Assembly (NCBI GenBank): GCA_964019425.1
Contig: OZ025787.1
Coordinates: forward strand, 1,426,001 to 1,490,000
From: Flectonema sp. DT1601
Lineage: Eukaryota > Euglenozoa > Diplonemea > Diplonemida > Diplonemidae
DNA: 64,000 bases
Direction of reading: 5' to 3'
Positions within the stretch are counted from its first letter, which is position 1. Every line of letters begins with the position of its first letter. This document shows positions 7,901 to 16,480 of the stretch, piece by piece. A program made the translations under genes and the position numbers. The notes beneath the pieces were generated by a model. The model saw nothing but the letters and a program-made list of their open reading frames with translations. It had not been told where the DNA came from and did no database searches.

Positions 7901-9268
7901 ATGTCATCAGAAGCAATGCAACCCTCGACTGGGAGGATTTCTTACTTCGTTGGTAATCCCAAGAATGTTGTTCATCGAGGAGTTCTTAGAGCTTGCGCCT
8001 TATCAGACTACATCTGTATTGAAAACATTCCTAAGTTTATTACACCAACTGAATTCTTAGGTCATGTTTGTACCTTTTTAAAAGATATTCTATCGATGAG
8101 AATTCTTGGATGTCCTGCGAACACAGCTCAGTATTTTATTTTGTTAAAAATGAGAGATGCCGAAGCAGCGGCAGATCTTCGCAGACAGAACAACGGAAAA
8201 CCTCTAAATGCGTTAGGAAATGAAGTTTTATTCATTCATTGTATTGAAGAAGACAGCATCGTTGTTGAAGACGAAGGTTGTGAACCAGTTCCATTAGAGA
8301 GACTACATTCAAGTAACGAAGATAAGTGTCCGATCTGCCTTGAAGAATATGTAAACAACTCTTCAGGAGGAAATCCTCAAAATGGAAACAGTTCAGTTGT
8401 TGTTGAACAGTTGGAACGACTTCCTTCAAGTCCGAGATCCTTTACTCTTGAAATTAATGAGGAATTTTATCAAACGAATTGTAATGCAACATGGACTACT
8501 ATGTGTGGACACACAGCTCATTTACAATGTCTACGGCAGTGGGACCACACAATGGGTTGTCATGTTTGTCGATTTAACCCTCAAGATTTGGGTATGGAAT
8601 GTTCATTCCCAGGTTGTCATGAACTTGATCCTCTCTGGATGTGTTTAATCTGCGGTTCTTTAGGTTGTGGTAGGTATCAAAAAGCACACGCAGAATATCA
8701 CTACAACAACACCAGTCACACTTATTGTCTTCATGTGTATAACGGTACTGTCTGGGACTACGCAGGTGATGGTTTCGTCCACAGACTAGTCGCTGATAGA
8801 AGTGATAAAATATTAGAAATGCCTTCTGGTAATGTTGAAGCTCAAGTAGCTGCTCTCACAGATGCCTATTCTCAACTACTAGAAGAGCAATTGGACACTC
8901 AGCGTAAACATTTCGATAAACAAATTGAGTACGAACAAGCTCGTCATAATGACCACACTTCTAAAATAGCCCAACGAAGGGAGCAACTGGAATCAGATAT
9001 AGCAGCGGGGAAGTGGGATAGCAATCAAATATCAAAAGAAACAGTTAGACTAAAACGAAAGTTATCTGAGCAAAAACTACAGTTGGAAAACTTGAATGAG
9101 GAATTAGAAGTTGAAGAGAGACTTAAAAAGCAAATGGAAGAAGGCCTTCCAAAGTACGAAGAGAAATGTCAAACAATGTCAGAACCAACTCCTGCATATC
9201 GAGAAAAGGAAAAACATCTCACAAAATTACAGTCCAGAGTTGACGAGTTAATGAAGCAACTCGAATAG
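7901..9268 (+). CDS. BRAP2-like RING/ZnF-UBP E3 ubiquitin ligase
   Basis: This 455-residue protein has the full BRAP2 (BRCA1-associated protein/IMP) order. An N-terminal RRM-like BRAP2 domain (about 25-115) is followed by a RING finger starting at Cys143 (CPICLEEY) and continuing through MCGHTAHLQC to CHVC. A UBP-type zinc finger (about 234-295, CSFPGC...CLICGSLGCGRY...H) and a C-terminal coiled coil (about 315-455) complete it. In animals and plants the family binds ubiquitin, has E3 activity and can tether nuclear-import cargo. A long insert between the first and second RING cysteine pairs (about 40 residues, Asn/Ser-rich) is unusual. The leader is only about 16 nt after the AG at 7883-7884. 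Confidence 0.9.
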   Translation: MSSEAMQPSTGRISYFVGNPKNVVHRGVLRACALSDYICIENIPKFITPTEFLGHVCTFLKDILSMRILGCPANTAQYFILLKMRDAEAAADLRRQNNGKPLNALGNEVLFIHCIEEDSIVVEDEGCEPVPLERLHSSNEDKCPICLEEYVNNSSGGNPQNGNSSVVVEQLERLPSSPRSFTLEINEEFYQTNCNATWTTMCGHTAHLQCLRQWDHTMGCHVCRFNPQDLGMECSFPGCHELDPLWMCLICGSLGCGRYQKAHAEYHYNNTSHTYCLHVYNGTVWDYAGDGFVHRLVADRSDKILEMPSGNVEAQVAALTDAYSQLLEEQLDTQRKHFDKQIEYEQARHNDHTSKIAQRREQLESDIAAGKWDSNQISKETVRLKRKLSEQKLQLENLNEELEVEERLKKQMEEGLPKYEEKCQTMSEPTPAYREKEKHLTKLQSRVDELMKQLE

Positions 9269-9515
9269 CAAATTTTATTGCGATATATTTTTATTTCTGG
9301 TATCAGTCTTCTGGCCCACTTGCTAACTCCTGCCGGAGGAGGTATTTATATATTTGTTGGATACGCATCGTAACAATTCTCAGTCAAATAATTCTTTTTC
9401 AAAGGAACAAATAATTATTAACAATCAACAGAAGCTATCACCAGATTCCCAAAAGATTAAAACTCAATTCTACTATTTCACAGAAAAGTCGATTAAAAGA
9501 AGAAGATTCTTATGA

Positions 9516-10598
9516 ATGTCACGATGGAAAGGACTACAACCACTAACATCTCTTCGCAGTGATCATGAAGCTTCTAATTGGATTGTTAAGCGTCACAGAC
9601 TTAACTCAACTTCACGAGCAAGATTATTTGATGAAGTTAAAAACGACTTAAACAACTTAGAAAAACAAGGAGTAGCTGGAGAGAAGGTTTACTGCGCAGT
9701 TGCGAAATTATATGGCAAATTAGGCCTCACGGTGAGAGCAATAGCTGTAAAGGATAAAATGATATCATTGGGTCATAAACCTACAATTGATATTTATATA
9801 GCAACCTTAACTGCTTGTGCGACTAGGGGTGAATTACTTCTTTTTAACCAGCTTTGGAAGCGGCTTTTGGAAAGTGGCATACCTTGGAAAGAACCAGAAA
9901 TAATACACCAAGTGATGGTTGTCTTCTTAAAAGTTGGGGCACCTCTTACGAAGACGAGACCCTTGTTTTATAGTCTCTGTGCTGTCGCTCCTCCTAATAA
10001 GTTTCTTGTGAGGGATTTTTTAGGTTCTTTTGACAACTACACTGATGCTGAGACAGAGGTAGAGTCTTTACACTTTAAAAAAGTAATTCAAAAAAATAGA
10101 ATATCGAAAACAACAATACGAAGAGGGTTACTAAGAGCCTGTGCCAATGGAAAGGACTCAGACAAAGCCGTTATGATATTCTCTCAAATGACGAAAATAG
10201 AAAAAAGTGATTGGGATTACGAAGCTTTCATAATGTCACAAAGTGACTATTTGATCGCAGTAAGGACACTTCAATATATGAAAGTTATGAAGATAAGATC
10301 TACTCCTCCATCCTATAGGTATTCTATAACTTTATGCACAACTTTAAATGAAGTAAAATTCGTCTTCGATGCTGCTGAAGCTGCTGGTTGTGTAAACTCA
10401 ACTGTCGTTGCTGAACTGCTTCAATTCTACATCAACCAAAATGAGATGAAATTAGCCCTTTACTTAGCACATCACAAGATTGAACACCTCAAAAAAGATG
10501 TAAAAGGAAGAGAGCTGCTTGCTCAACTTAAAATTCCAATATTTCACCCGACGGTGTCAACACTTGGGAATGACACTAGGAGTAATTTCATTGTTTGA
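9516..10598 (+). CDS. PPR-like helical-repeat protein
   Basis: This 360-residue protein has alpha-helical repeats resembling pentatricopeptide repeats, for example VYCAVAKLYGKLG followed by a second helix and DIYIATLTACATRGE, and later GLLRACANGKDSDKAVMIFSQM. PPR proteins bind RNA, usually in mitochondria, and kinetoplastids have many. The basic, Ser/Arg-rich N-terminus suits a mitochondrial presequence. The acceptor is probably the CACAG at 9479-9483. The exact RNA target cannot be seen, and TPR-like repeats are an alternative. Confidence 0.6.
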   Translation: MSRWKGLQPLTSLRSDHEASNWIVKRHRLNSTSRARLFDEVKNDLNNLEKQGVAGEKVYCAVAKLYGKLGLTVRAIAVKDKMISLGHKPTIDIYIATLTACATRGELLLFNQLWKRLLESGIPWKEPEIIHQVMVVFLKVGAPLTKTRPLFYSLCAVAPPNKFLVRDFLGSFDNYTDAETEVESLHFKKVIQKNRISKTTIRRGLLRACANGKDSDKAVMIFSQMTKIEKSDWDYEAFIMSQSDYLIAVRTLQYMKVMKIRSTPPSYRYSITLCTTLNEVKFVFDAAEAAGCVNSTVVAELLQFYINQNEMKLALYLAHHKIEHLKKDVKGRELLAQLKIPIFHPTVSTLGNDTRSNFIV

Positions 10599-10691
10599 TA
10601 GAAAATGTCAGATGCGGAGTTGTTTTTTTTAATTGCCATAACAAGACATACCAATGAAATAGTCTCTTTTACACAGTTAACAATATAAGAA

Positions 10692-12593
10692 ATGATAACA
10701 CCGTTGGATTGTGAGGGGATGCTGAAATTGGGATGTAGTCTTGACACTGGTGGTCTAGAGAGCATACTACAAGGAATCCATTCAGACATAAGACAAACAA
10801 CAACAATGTTACATACCCTCCATGAGGAGTTCTACCAACTCAGAAAACAACAAGAAGAATTTCGGATAAAACTAAAAGGTAGATTATCAAAATCTGATGC
10901 CCAAAGAGCTTTATTTGAACAGGAGCTACAGGGTCTGAGAGACGCTATCGACGCGTTACCTAAAACCTTTGTAGAAAAGGAGCTGTACACACCAAAGATG
11001 GCAGGCGTTCATCAACAACTAATTCAAGCTACACAACGAATTGCTGACATAGAAGCTTCAGAAGGTCGACAAATGAAAGAATATGTTAACGAGTCCTTAC
11101 AAAAAGTACTCGAGGAATGGTACGAACCCAGAGCAGCAGAAGTACGAGAACACTTAAGCTCTGAGATAGCGTACGTAAAGGTTCTTTGTGAAACAAATTT
11201 CAAAGCCGATTTACAAAAGACAACCGATACTTTCACGTCCAGACTCTATGGTGTTGCTGACAGAGCTCACGAAGAAGTGAAAGAAGTTCAATCAGAGAAA
11301 GACCGACAGATTCTGGTCGTCACTCGAATGCAAGAAGCAGAAAAATCAGAAATGAGAGAACTACTTGATCAGCAAAATAAAGATATTCGAAAAGTGTTAT
11401 TCGATGCTGACACTCGACATGTAAACAGATTCGTCATTGATGAAGAGAAGGTCACTTCTTTATTTCACGTGATGTGTATTGACGAATCCGACATCCTTGA
11501 AATATACAGAAACAGAGAAACCTTCGACATCGCAGGTCGTGTTACTGCAATGCACAACAGCGAGCCATTCGTTGAGCTCCGATCAAGAATTCAACAAGAC
11601 ATCAGATTAAGAATATCTCAAGCGAAGGAAGAAGATCAAGACGATCTCAGTAAACACCTCATCGAACTACAACGAGAACTCCGTACAAAACCTTCTCTCC
11701 AACGAGTCTTAGAACTAATACAAGAAAACCTCGACACTGAGCTATACGAGAATGTTGATTCTGTACAGTATCGCGTCTCTGAATTGGAAGTAAAAAAAGT
11801 CGGAACTGATGTCTTTGCCGAAGCCTTGAAGTCAAAAACAGACTCCAAAATAACAGATCAAAAAGCAGATAGAGCGTTCGTTAATAGCTTGTTTGAATTT
11901 TTGAGAGCAAAGGTGGAACAGTTTGCTGAAAACCAATCGAGTGACATAAGTAGAATTGTTGATGCGACACTACGAAATCAATTAGTCGAAGGAGGAAGAA
12001 CAAGAGAGAGATCCTCAACAATATTCGAAGGAATCGATCCAAATCGTTGGTCTGAACAACTTATGATTGGACAAGACGACCCAGCCTCTCATGCAAATAG
12101 AAAACCTTTATCCTTCGAAGATAAAACAAAGATTGATAATGCTCTCAACCCTGTTCCTGAATACTCCTGGGGTGCTACAAATGGTAAACGAGTTGGGATG
12201 CCGCCAAATAGAAATCTAAGAGGAGGTGCTGGAGGAGTAGCTGTCCCTTACAGATTTGATAAAGAACAAGACACTAGAAAGATGCATGGCGACCCAACAC
12301 GTTCTCGACCGCAGACAGGTAGAAATCAACAAAATGAAGAAGTTTCTCGCTGGGCTGATGTTGCAGCTTCCGGGAATGAAGCTCCCCATGATGAAAAGCT
12401 TCCTCCACTTCAACAGCAGCAGCAGCAGCTGCAACAACAACAGCAACAACCACAAACTCGATCCCATGAGGCCTACATGAAAGCAGTACAGAGTGCAAGC
12501 CAATCACTAAGTCACGCAATAGAGACATCACCCATGGATACTTATGTTTCTGAATCCGAAAGACGGAAAGTTCCCCATCCTCCTCTTCGGTGA
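10692..12593 (+). CDS. Coiled-coil protein with polyglutamine tract
   Basis: This 633-residue protein of unknown family is dominated by coiled coil from about residue 30 to 440, rich in Glu, Gln, Lys and Arg with few Pro or Gly. The C-terminal 190 residues are disordered, with charged and Pro-rich stretches and two Gln runs near residues 573-587 encoded by mixed CAG/CAA codons. Such proteins in flagellates are usually cytoskeletal, but nothing specific identifies this one. The start follows a good acceptor (AG at 10675-10676) with a 15-nt leader. The preceding PPR-like gene ends 93 bp upstream on the same strand. Confidence 0.7.
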   Translation: MITPLDCEGMLKLGCSLDTGGLESILQGIHSDIRQTTTMLHTLHEEFYQLRKQQEEFRIKLKGRLSKSDAQRALFEQELQGLRDAIDALPKTFVEKELYTPKMAGVHQQLIQATQRIADIEASEGRQMKEYVNESLQKVLEEWYEPRAAEVREHLSSEIAYVKVLCETNFKADLQKTTDTFTSRLYGVADRAHEEVKEVQSEKDRQILVVTRMQEAEKSEMRELLDQQNKDIRKVLFDADTRHVNRFVIDEEKVTSLFHVMCIDESDILEIYRNRETFDIAGRVTAMHNSEPFVELRSRIQQDIRLRISQAKEEDQDDLSKHLIELQRELRTKPSLQRVLELIQENLDTELYENVDSVQYRVSELEVKKVGTDVFAEALKSKTDSKITDQKADRAFVNSLFEFLRAKVEQFAENQSSDISRIVDATLRNQLVEGGRTRERSSTIFEGIDPNRWSEQLMIGQDDPASHANRKPLSFEDKTKIDNALNPVPEYSWGATNGKRVGMPPNRNLRGGAGGVAVPYRFDKEQDTRKMHGDPTRSRPQTGRNQQNEEVSRWADVAASGNEAPHDEKLPPLQQQQQQLQQQQQQPQTRSHEAYMKAVQSASQSLSHAIETSPMDTYVSESERRKVPHPPLR

Positions 12594-12803
12594 CTACACA
12601 ATTTATCATAAAAATGACTCCCTTTACAGATGATGTCCTTTTTTGATATTATTATTCGTTTCTCTAAATCTGAATCGAAACTTTGTTCGTTTAGTTACTT
12701 TTTAATTAGTTGTTAAGTTGTTACAAGAATTCGTCAATTTTTTTTAAAAAAAAAATTATTTTCAACTTCATAAGAAAAACCTTAAAAACAAAACACTTTA
12801 ACA

Positions 12804-13082
12804 ATGTGCACCACCTACCAGGAGTTCTCTGACAAGTTGGACAGACTTGATGCCGAGTTCAGCAAGAAGATGGAAGAACAGAACAAGAAGTTCTTTGCTG
12901 ACAAACCAGACGAGAGCACTCTCTCACCGGAAATGAAGGAGCACTACGACAAGTTTGAGAAGATGATTAAGGAACACACTGACAAGTTCAACAAGAAGAT
13001 GAGAGACCACTCTGCTCACTTCAAACAGAAGTTCCAGGAGCTTCTTGAACAACAGAAGAACGCTCAGTTCCCAGGAAAATAA
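12804..13082 (+). CDS. KMP-11: Kinetoplastid membrane protein 11 (KMP-11)
   Basis: This 92-residue protein has exactly the usual KMP-11 length. It shares long identical blocks with the trypanosomatid protein as I recall it, including FFADKPDESTLSPEMKEHY and then MIKEHTDKFNKKM. KMP-11 is an abundant, largely helical, amphipathic protein of the subpellicular and flagellar membrane-cytoskeleton of kinetoplastids, linked to basal-body and flagellum function. Only one copy is seen here, whereas trypanosomatids often have several in tandem. Codon bias is strong (AAG and GAC favoured). Acceptor AG is at about 12773-12774. This is the best lineage marker in the window. Confidence 0.95.
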   Translation: MCTTYQEFSDKLDRLDAEFSKKMEEQNKKFFADKPDESTLSPEMKEHYDKFEKMIKEHTDKFNKKMRDHSAHFKQKFQELLEQQKNAQFPGK

Positions 13083-13549
13083 AATTCTGGTGAAATCTTA
13101 CTTTAGAAAAAAAAAAAAAACTGTATAGGCGTTATAATTTTATTTTTTCCACTTTTTTATTATTATTATTTTTTTTTTTTATATCTTTTTAAACAGCAGT
13201 TGTTAAGTAACGACACAATCTCTGTGACGGATAGTCCTTTCTCGGACAGCCTCAACGAGCTGTGGCTTCTAGCAGTAACCTAACAAACGGGGATGGGGAA
13301 AATACATTTAAAAAAAAAAGAAAAAGAAAAACAATTTGTGTGAAAACACAGAGGTTTGTTATATTTTTTAGTTAAAGGCTTTTTTAAAAAAGTTGTATTC
13401 TTATAGTTGCATGTTTCCTTTTTTTATTAAAACTAGAAATAAACATCCCACACCATATGATGAGAGAAATGCGTTCGTTAACAGCCTTATTATGTCATTG
13501 GGTTTCCATTATAATATTTTTTTAAAGTTTTTAACATTACAAAAGGAAT
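13083..13549. other. Intergenic region between KMP-11 and the first BILBO1-like gene
   Basis: This is the long 3' region of KMP-11, with A and T homopolymers (13106-13120, 13171-13180, 13308-13330). A GC-richer stretch at about 13196-13300 stands out from the AT-rich flanks. It shows no convincing RNA-gene signature. The pyrimidine-rich end serves the next gene. Confidence 0.5.
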
Positions 13550-14485
13550 ATGTTCATCTGTAATGTCGCAACAGATATCTACGGAAAGAAACACAATATT
13601 CGACTTCGAATGCCAAAAACACCTCCTTATGAAGAGTTAGTTAGGTACGTAGAATGTCATTTTGATGTTGTTGTCAGATCAACGAGACCAGAAGGGTATC
13701 TCGACATTCCATTCAAAGTTCATGTCATTCGATTATTCGATTCAATTATGTCAAAATGGGTTGATCTTTACAACTCGGCACAACTCACACACGGATGTCA
13801 ATTGTACGCTTTCCAACCAGAAAACAACTGGCACAGCGACTTACAAGGAGCGTTACCAAAAGCTCAAGCAGTTGTAACATGGCAAAGTGCTTATAAGGAT
13901 GCGAGAAGAAAAAGAGCGTTGCGTGCTGATAGAGACTGCGACACTCCACCTTCAAGAGCAGCTAAGATGGGTTCTGTTTTTGGTGATTTAGACATTGGAA
14001 GTAAAGGTTATGTTATCCTTTCTGATTTGAGGGCATCAATGAGAGATCTCGATATCAACGTGACGGAGGGGACTACACCAGCTCTGTTTAGGAAAGCTGA
14101 TAGATCTTGTGATGGTCATCTTAACTTCGAAGAGTTCTCTCGTTTTGCAATCCAACATCCCAACCTGTTAGACGCTCTGTTCTTCCGAGCACGTCCAGTT
14201 TGGAATGACGCCACAGCAAAGATCGCTGCCAATGAAGAACTCCTCGCCCTTCGTAGACAACGTGAACGTGAAATCGATCGCGTCCGTGCAAAGCGATCTC
14301 AATGGGAGCAGAGAACTCACCTCGAAAAGGTTCTCGAAACTCAAAGAAAAGCCTCCAAATTGGCTCGTCTACAGGCAGAGATTTCAACAATCAAAGAACA
14401 CGCTGCGCTGGATGACCTTTACTACAACACCAACCCTGAGAGGAATAAAAATAAATCGGATGATGATCACCCAATACTCGCTTAA
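13550..14485 (+). CDS. BILBO1-like N-terminal-domain EF-hand protein, paralogue A
   Basis: This 311-residue protein repeats the layout of the first half of trypanosome BILBO1. Residues 1-110 match its N-terminal ubiquitin-like domain, including VATDIYGKK, KWVDLYNSAQLT and LYAFQPENNWH. Two EF-hands follow at about 140-200, the first degenerate and the second canonical (DRSCDGHLNFEE, 184-195). A charged coiled coil fills about 220-295. BILBO1 builds the flagellar pocket collar; its long C-terminal coiled coil is much shorter here, so this is a relative rather than a clear orthologue. A paralogue lies 2 kb downstream, beyond AC40. Calcium binding by the second EF-hand is likely. Confidence 0.75.
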   Translation: MFICNVATDIYGKKHNIRLRMPKTPPYEELVRYVECHFDVVVRSTRPEGYLDIPFKVHVIRLFDSIMSKWVDLYNSAQLTHGCQLYAFQPENNWHSDLQGALPKAQAVVTWQSAYKDARRKRALRADRDCDTPPSRAAKMGSVFGDLDIGSKGYVILSDLRASMRDLDINVTEGTTPALFRKADRSCDGHLNFEEFSRFAIQHPNLLDALFFRARPVWNDATAKIAANEELLALRRQREREIDRVRAKRSQWEQRTHLEKVLETQRKASKLARLQAEISTIKEHAALDDLYYNTNPERNKNKSDDDHPILA

Positions 14486-14877
14486 GCCTATAACCTGAAC
14501 AAACTGCTATTTTATTTGTTAATTTAGTTTTTTTAATCCGTTTTTTTTGAAATACTGACGACATTATAAAGTGCTATAAGTAGTTGATCGGTGACACGTT
14601 TTATTAAAACCCCGCAACTACAAACTTGCTCTGTATCATAATTATTAAATTTGGGAATCTTTTTGATTCTCTCACGAGAAAATCACTCGTATCTTTTGTA
14701 TTGTATTGAACTTTTTATTAATTTCTTAGAATGGAGGATATCTTACTATAAACATTTTTTTTCAAAAGCAGTAGATTTCTTTTTCATTTAACAAAGTATG
14801 TTGGACAACACGCACACGTAAACTAAATTCAGTTTGTGTCGAGACAAACAACAATTCTTTTTGTGGTTTCATTTCAG
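14486..14877. other. Intergenic region before AC40
   Basis: This is an AT-rich 3' region with T and A runs and no convincing gene. It ends in the tract TGGTTTCATTTCAG (AG at 14876-14877), a strong acceptor for the AC40 mRNA. Confidence 0.6.
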
Positions 14878-14905
14878 GAGGCAAAAAAAAAAGAAAAGAA
14901 AAAAA

Positions 14906-16013
14906 ATGGTGTACAACCCTGAGGAAATAATCGTACAAGAACACGGTTGTCGGGATGTAGAGACCCTGGAATCACCTTATACGGAAACAGCTAATAAAGA
15001 ACGTCCTCAAATAAGAGACGACCCACAGGTACGTTCTAATTAATATTACTTTTAAATTTTTTTTTTCAAAAAATTCAAAAAAAAAAAAAAAAAAAAAACA
15101 GATTAAAATATTAAAAAAGTGGCGTAGCTCAAGGAAAGATGTCGGACCAAAAGAAGATGAAATTGATTTTGAATTGAGGGGAACGAGTCCAGCGATAGCG
15201 AATCTGTTAAGAAGAACGATAATGATGGAAATATCAACAGTCGCTATCGACGTCGTGTTGATTCATTTAAACGATGGAGTTGTATTCGATGAAGCCTTAT
15301 CTCATCGACTAGGGTTAATCCCATTAGATATTAATGCTGACTTAATGAAGAGTGTTACTGGTAGTGTTGACCCACAAAATCCTGATGCGAGTTCCGTCGT
15401 GAAATTCACACTCGACGTCACCGCAACACGTGAGAATTATCAAGTGTACAGTTCAGACTTAAAGTATGAACCTCTGCCTGGATGTCCTGATTTTCCAACT
15501 CCACCGAAACCAGTTCATGAAAAAATACTTATCGCAAAATTAGCTAAGGGTCATCGTATTAAGGTAACTTGCTTTGCGATAACTGGAACAGGAACGCTAC
15601 ACGCTAAATGGTCTCCTGTTGGAACAGTTACATACAAACCTATTCCAATTGTAAGACCTAGAGAATCAATTCCACTATCAGAAGCGAAATTTATTAAAAA
15701 TCGATGCGCTGCTAATGTTTTTGACATCGAGGATGGACACCTTATTGCCAACCGACCAAAAGACTGTACGATGTGCAGAGAATGCATCCGAAGTGATATC
15801 GACTTATCAGACAAACGTGTTGACCTTGGACTTGAAAAGAATAATTTTATTTTTCACGTAGAATCAATAGGGATTATTCCAGCACAGGATCTTGTAGCAA
15901 AAGCAATGCGAGTGTACTCTTGTCATTTAAGAAGCTTAGCGACGCAGGTCAGATACGCTTGGCCTTCAACTATAGTAGAAAGTACCGACCCTGCCCAGGA
16001 AGACTATTTATAG
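14906..16013 (+). CDS. RPAC1: RNA polymerase I/III subunit AC40 (RPAC1), two exons
   Basis: Exon 1 (14906-15028, 41 codons) and exon 2 (15102-16013) join in phase 0 to give 344 residues, the normal length for AC40. Exon 2 has the alpha-like core: EIDFELRGTSPAIANLLRRT, LSHRLGLIPL and the closing FHVESIGIIP dimerisation segment. AC40 pairs with AC19 as the assembly platform of Pol I and Pol III. Without splicing the conserved core would lack its first strand, since the first in-frame ATG in exon 2 comes after the TSPAIANLLRRT motif. Four cysteines (243, 263, 266, 269) have the 20/3/3 spacing I recall for the 4Fe-4S site of archaeal RNA polymerase subunit D. The gene sits between two BILBO1-like paralogues. 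Confidence 0.92.
15029..15101 (+). other. Cis-spliced intron of AC40 (73 nt)
   Basis: The intron runs from GTACGT to CAG. Its length is not a multiple of three and it has an in-frame stop within the first five codons, so it must be removed to make AC40. It is odd in having 22 A residues (15077-15098) directly before the 3' CAG instead of a pyrimidine tract, and 10 T residues at 15057-15066. The two runs could pair and bring the branch region close to the 3' site. Confidence 0.85.
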
Positions 16014-16015
16014 CT

Positions 16016-16053
16016 CGATAAAAAACCATTTCTCAAAGAGGGGTTTTTTATCG
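16016..16053. repeat. Perfect 12-bp stem-loop after the AC40 stop
   Basis: CGATAAAAAACC is followed after 14 nt by its exact reverse complement. The loop itself contains CTC...GAG, which can extend the structure. It starts 3 bp after the AC40 stop codon. It may be an mRNA 3' UTR element or a processing or stability signal. Confidence 0.7.
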
Positions 16054-16106
16054 CGAAGGGAGCTTGCTTTTTTCATAAGCAGCACAAAGTCAGACGATGT
16101 GAGCGC

Positions 16107-16134
16107 TGAAATCAAAATCTCAATTTTGATTTCA
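16107..16134. repeat. Perfect 12-bp stem-loop, 4-nt loop
   Basis: TGAAATCAAAAT and ATTTTGATTTCA are exact reverse complements separated by CTCA. It lies 54 bp beyond the first stem-loop. Two perfect stems so close together are unlikely by chance even in AT-rich DNA. Confidence 0.7.
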
Positions 16135-16480
16135 CAGGCAGCACACATTCCGTGTTATTTGCAACATAATTGCAACTGTATTGCCTACTAACGGCTTTTG
16201 AAGTGTTTTTTATTTTATTTTCCCTTTTTTTTTTTTTTTTTCTAGGGGTTTTCTCTAGAAACTAATCAGTCGTAAATTATCATTTTTTTCTCAGCACTCC
16301 AAGTAGTGCTCTGCTTCCTGTTCCGTTATCGCATTCTGTTAGTTGGTCATAGTAATATCTTTAGAGTGTTTGATGTTTATTTTATTCTATCTTTCTTTTC
16401 AGTACTTTTTATTTTATTTTATTTTTTGTTTTTTTTTTTTTAATTTAAAAAAAAGCGACAAAACAAACCCAACGTATCCA

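Larger units (their letters stand above)
16014..16480. other. AC40 3' region with two strong hairpins
   Basis: This intergenic stretch carries two perfect inverted repeats: 16016-16027 with 16042-16053 (12 bp, 14-nt loop) and 16107-16118 with 16123-16134 (12 bp, 4-nt loop). T-rich tracts at 16208-16245 and 16384-16441 follow. The last precedes the likely acceptor AG (about 16454-16455) of the next gene. No other gene was seen. Confidence 0.7.
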
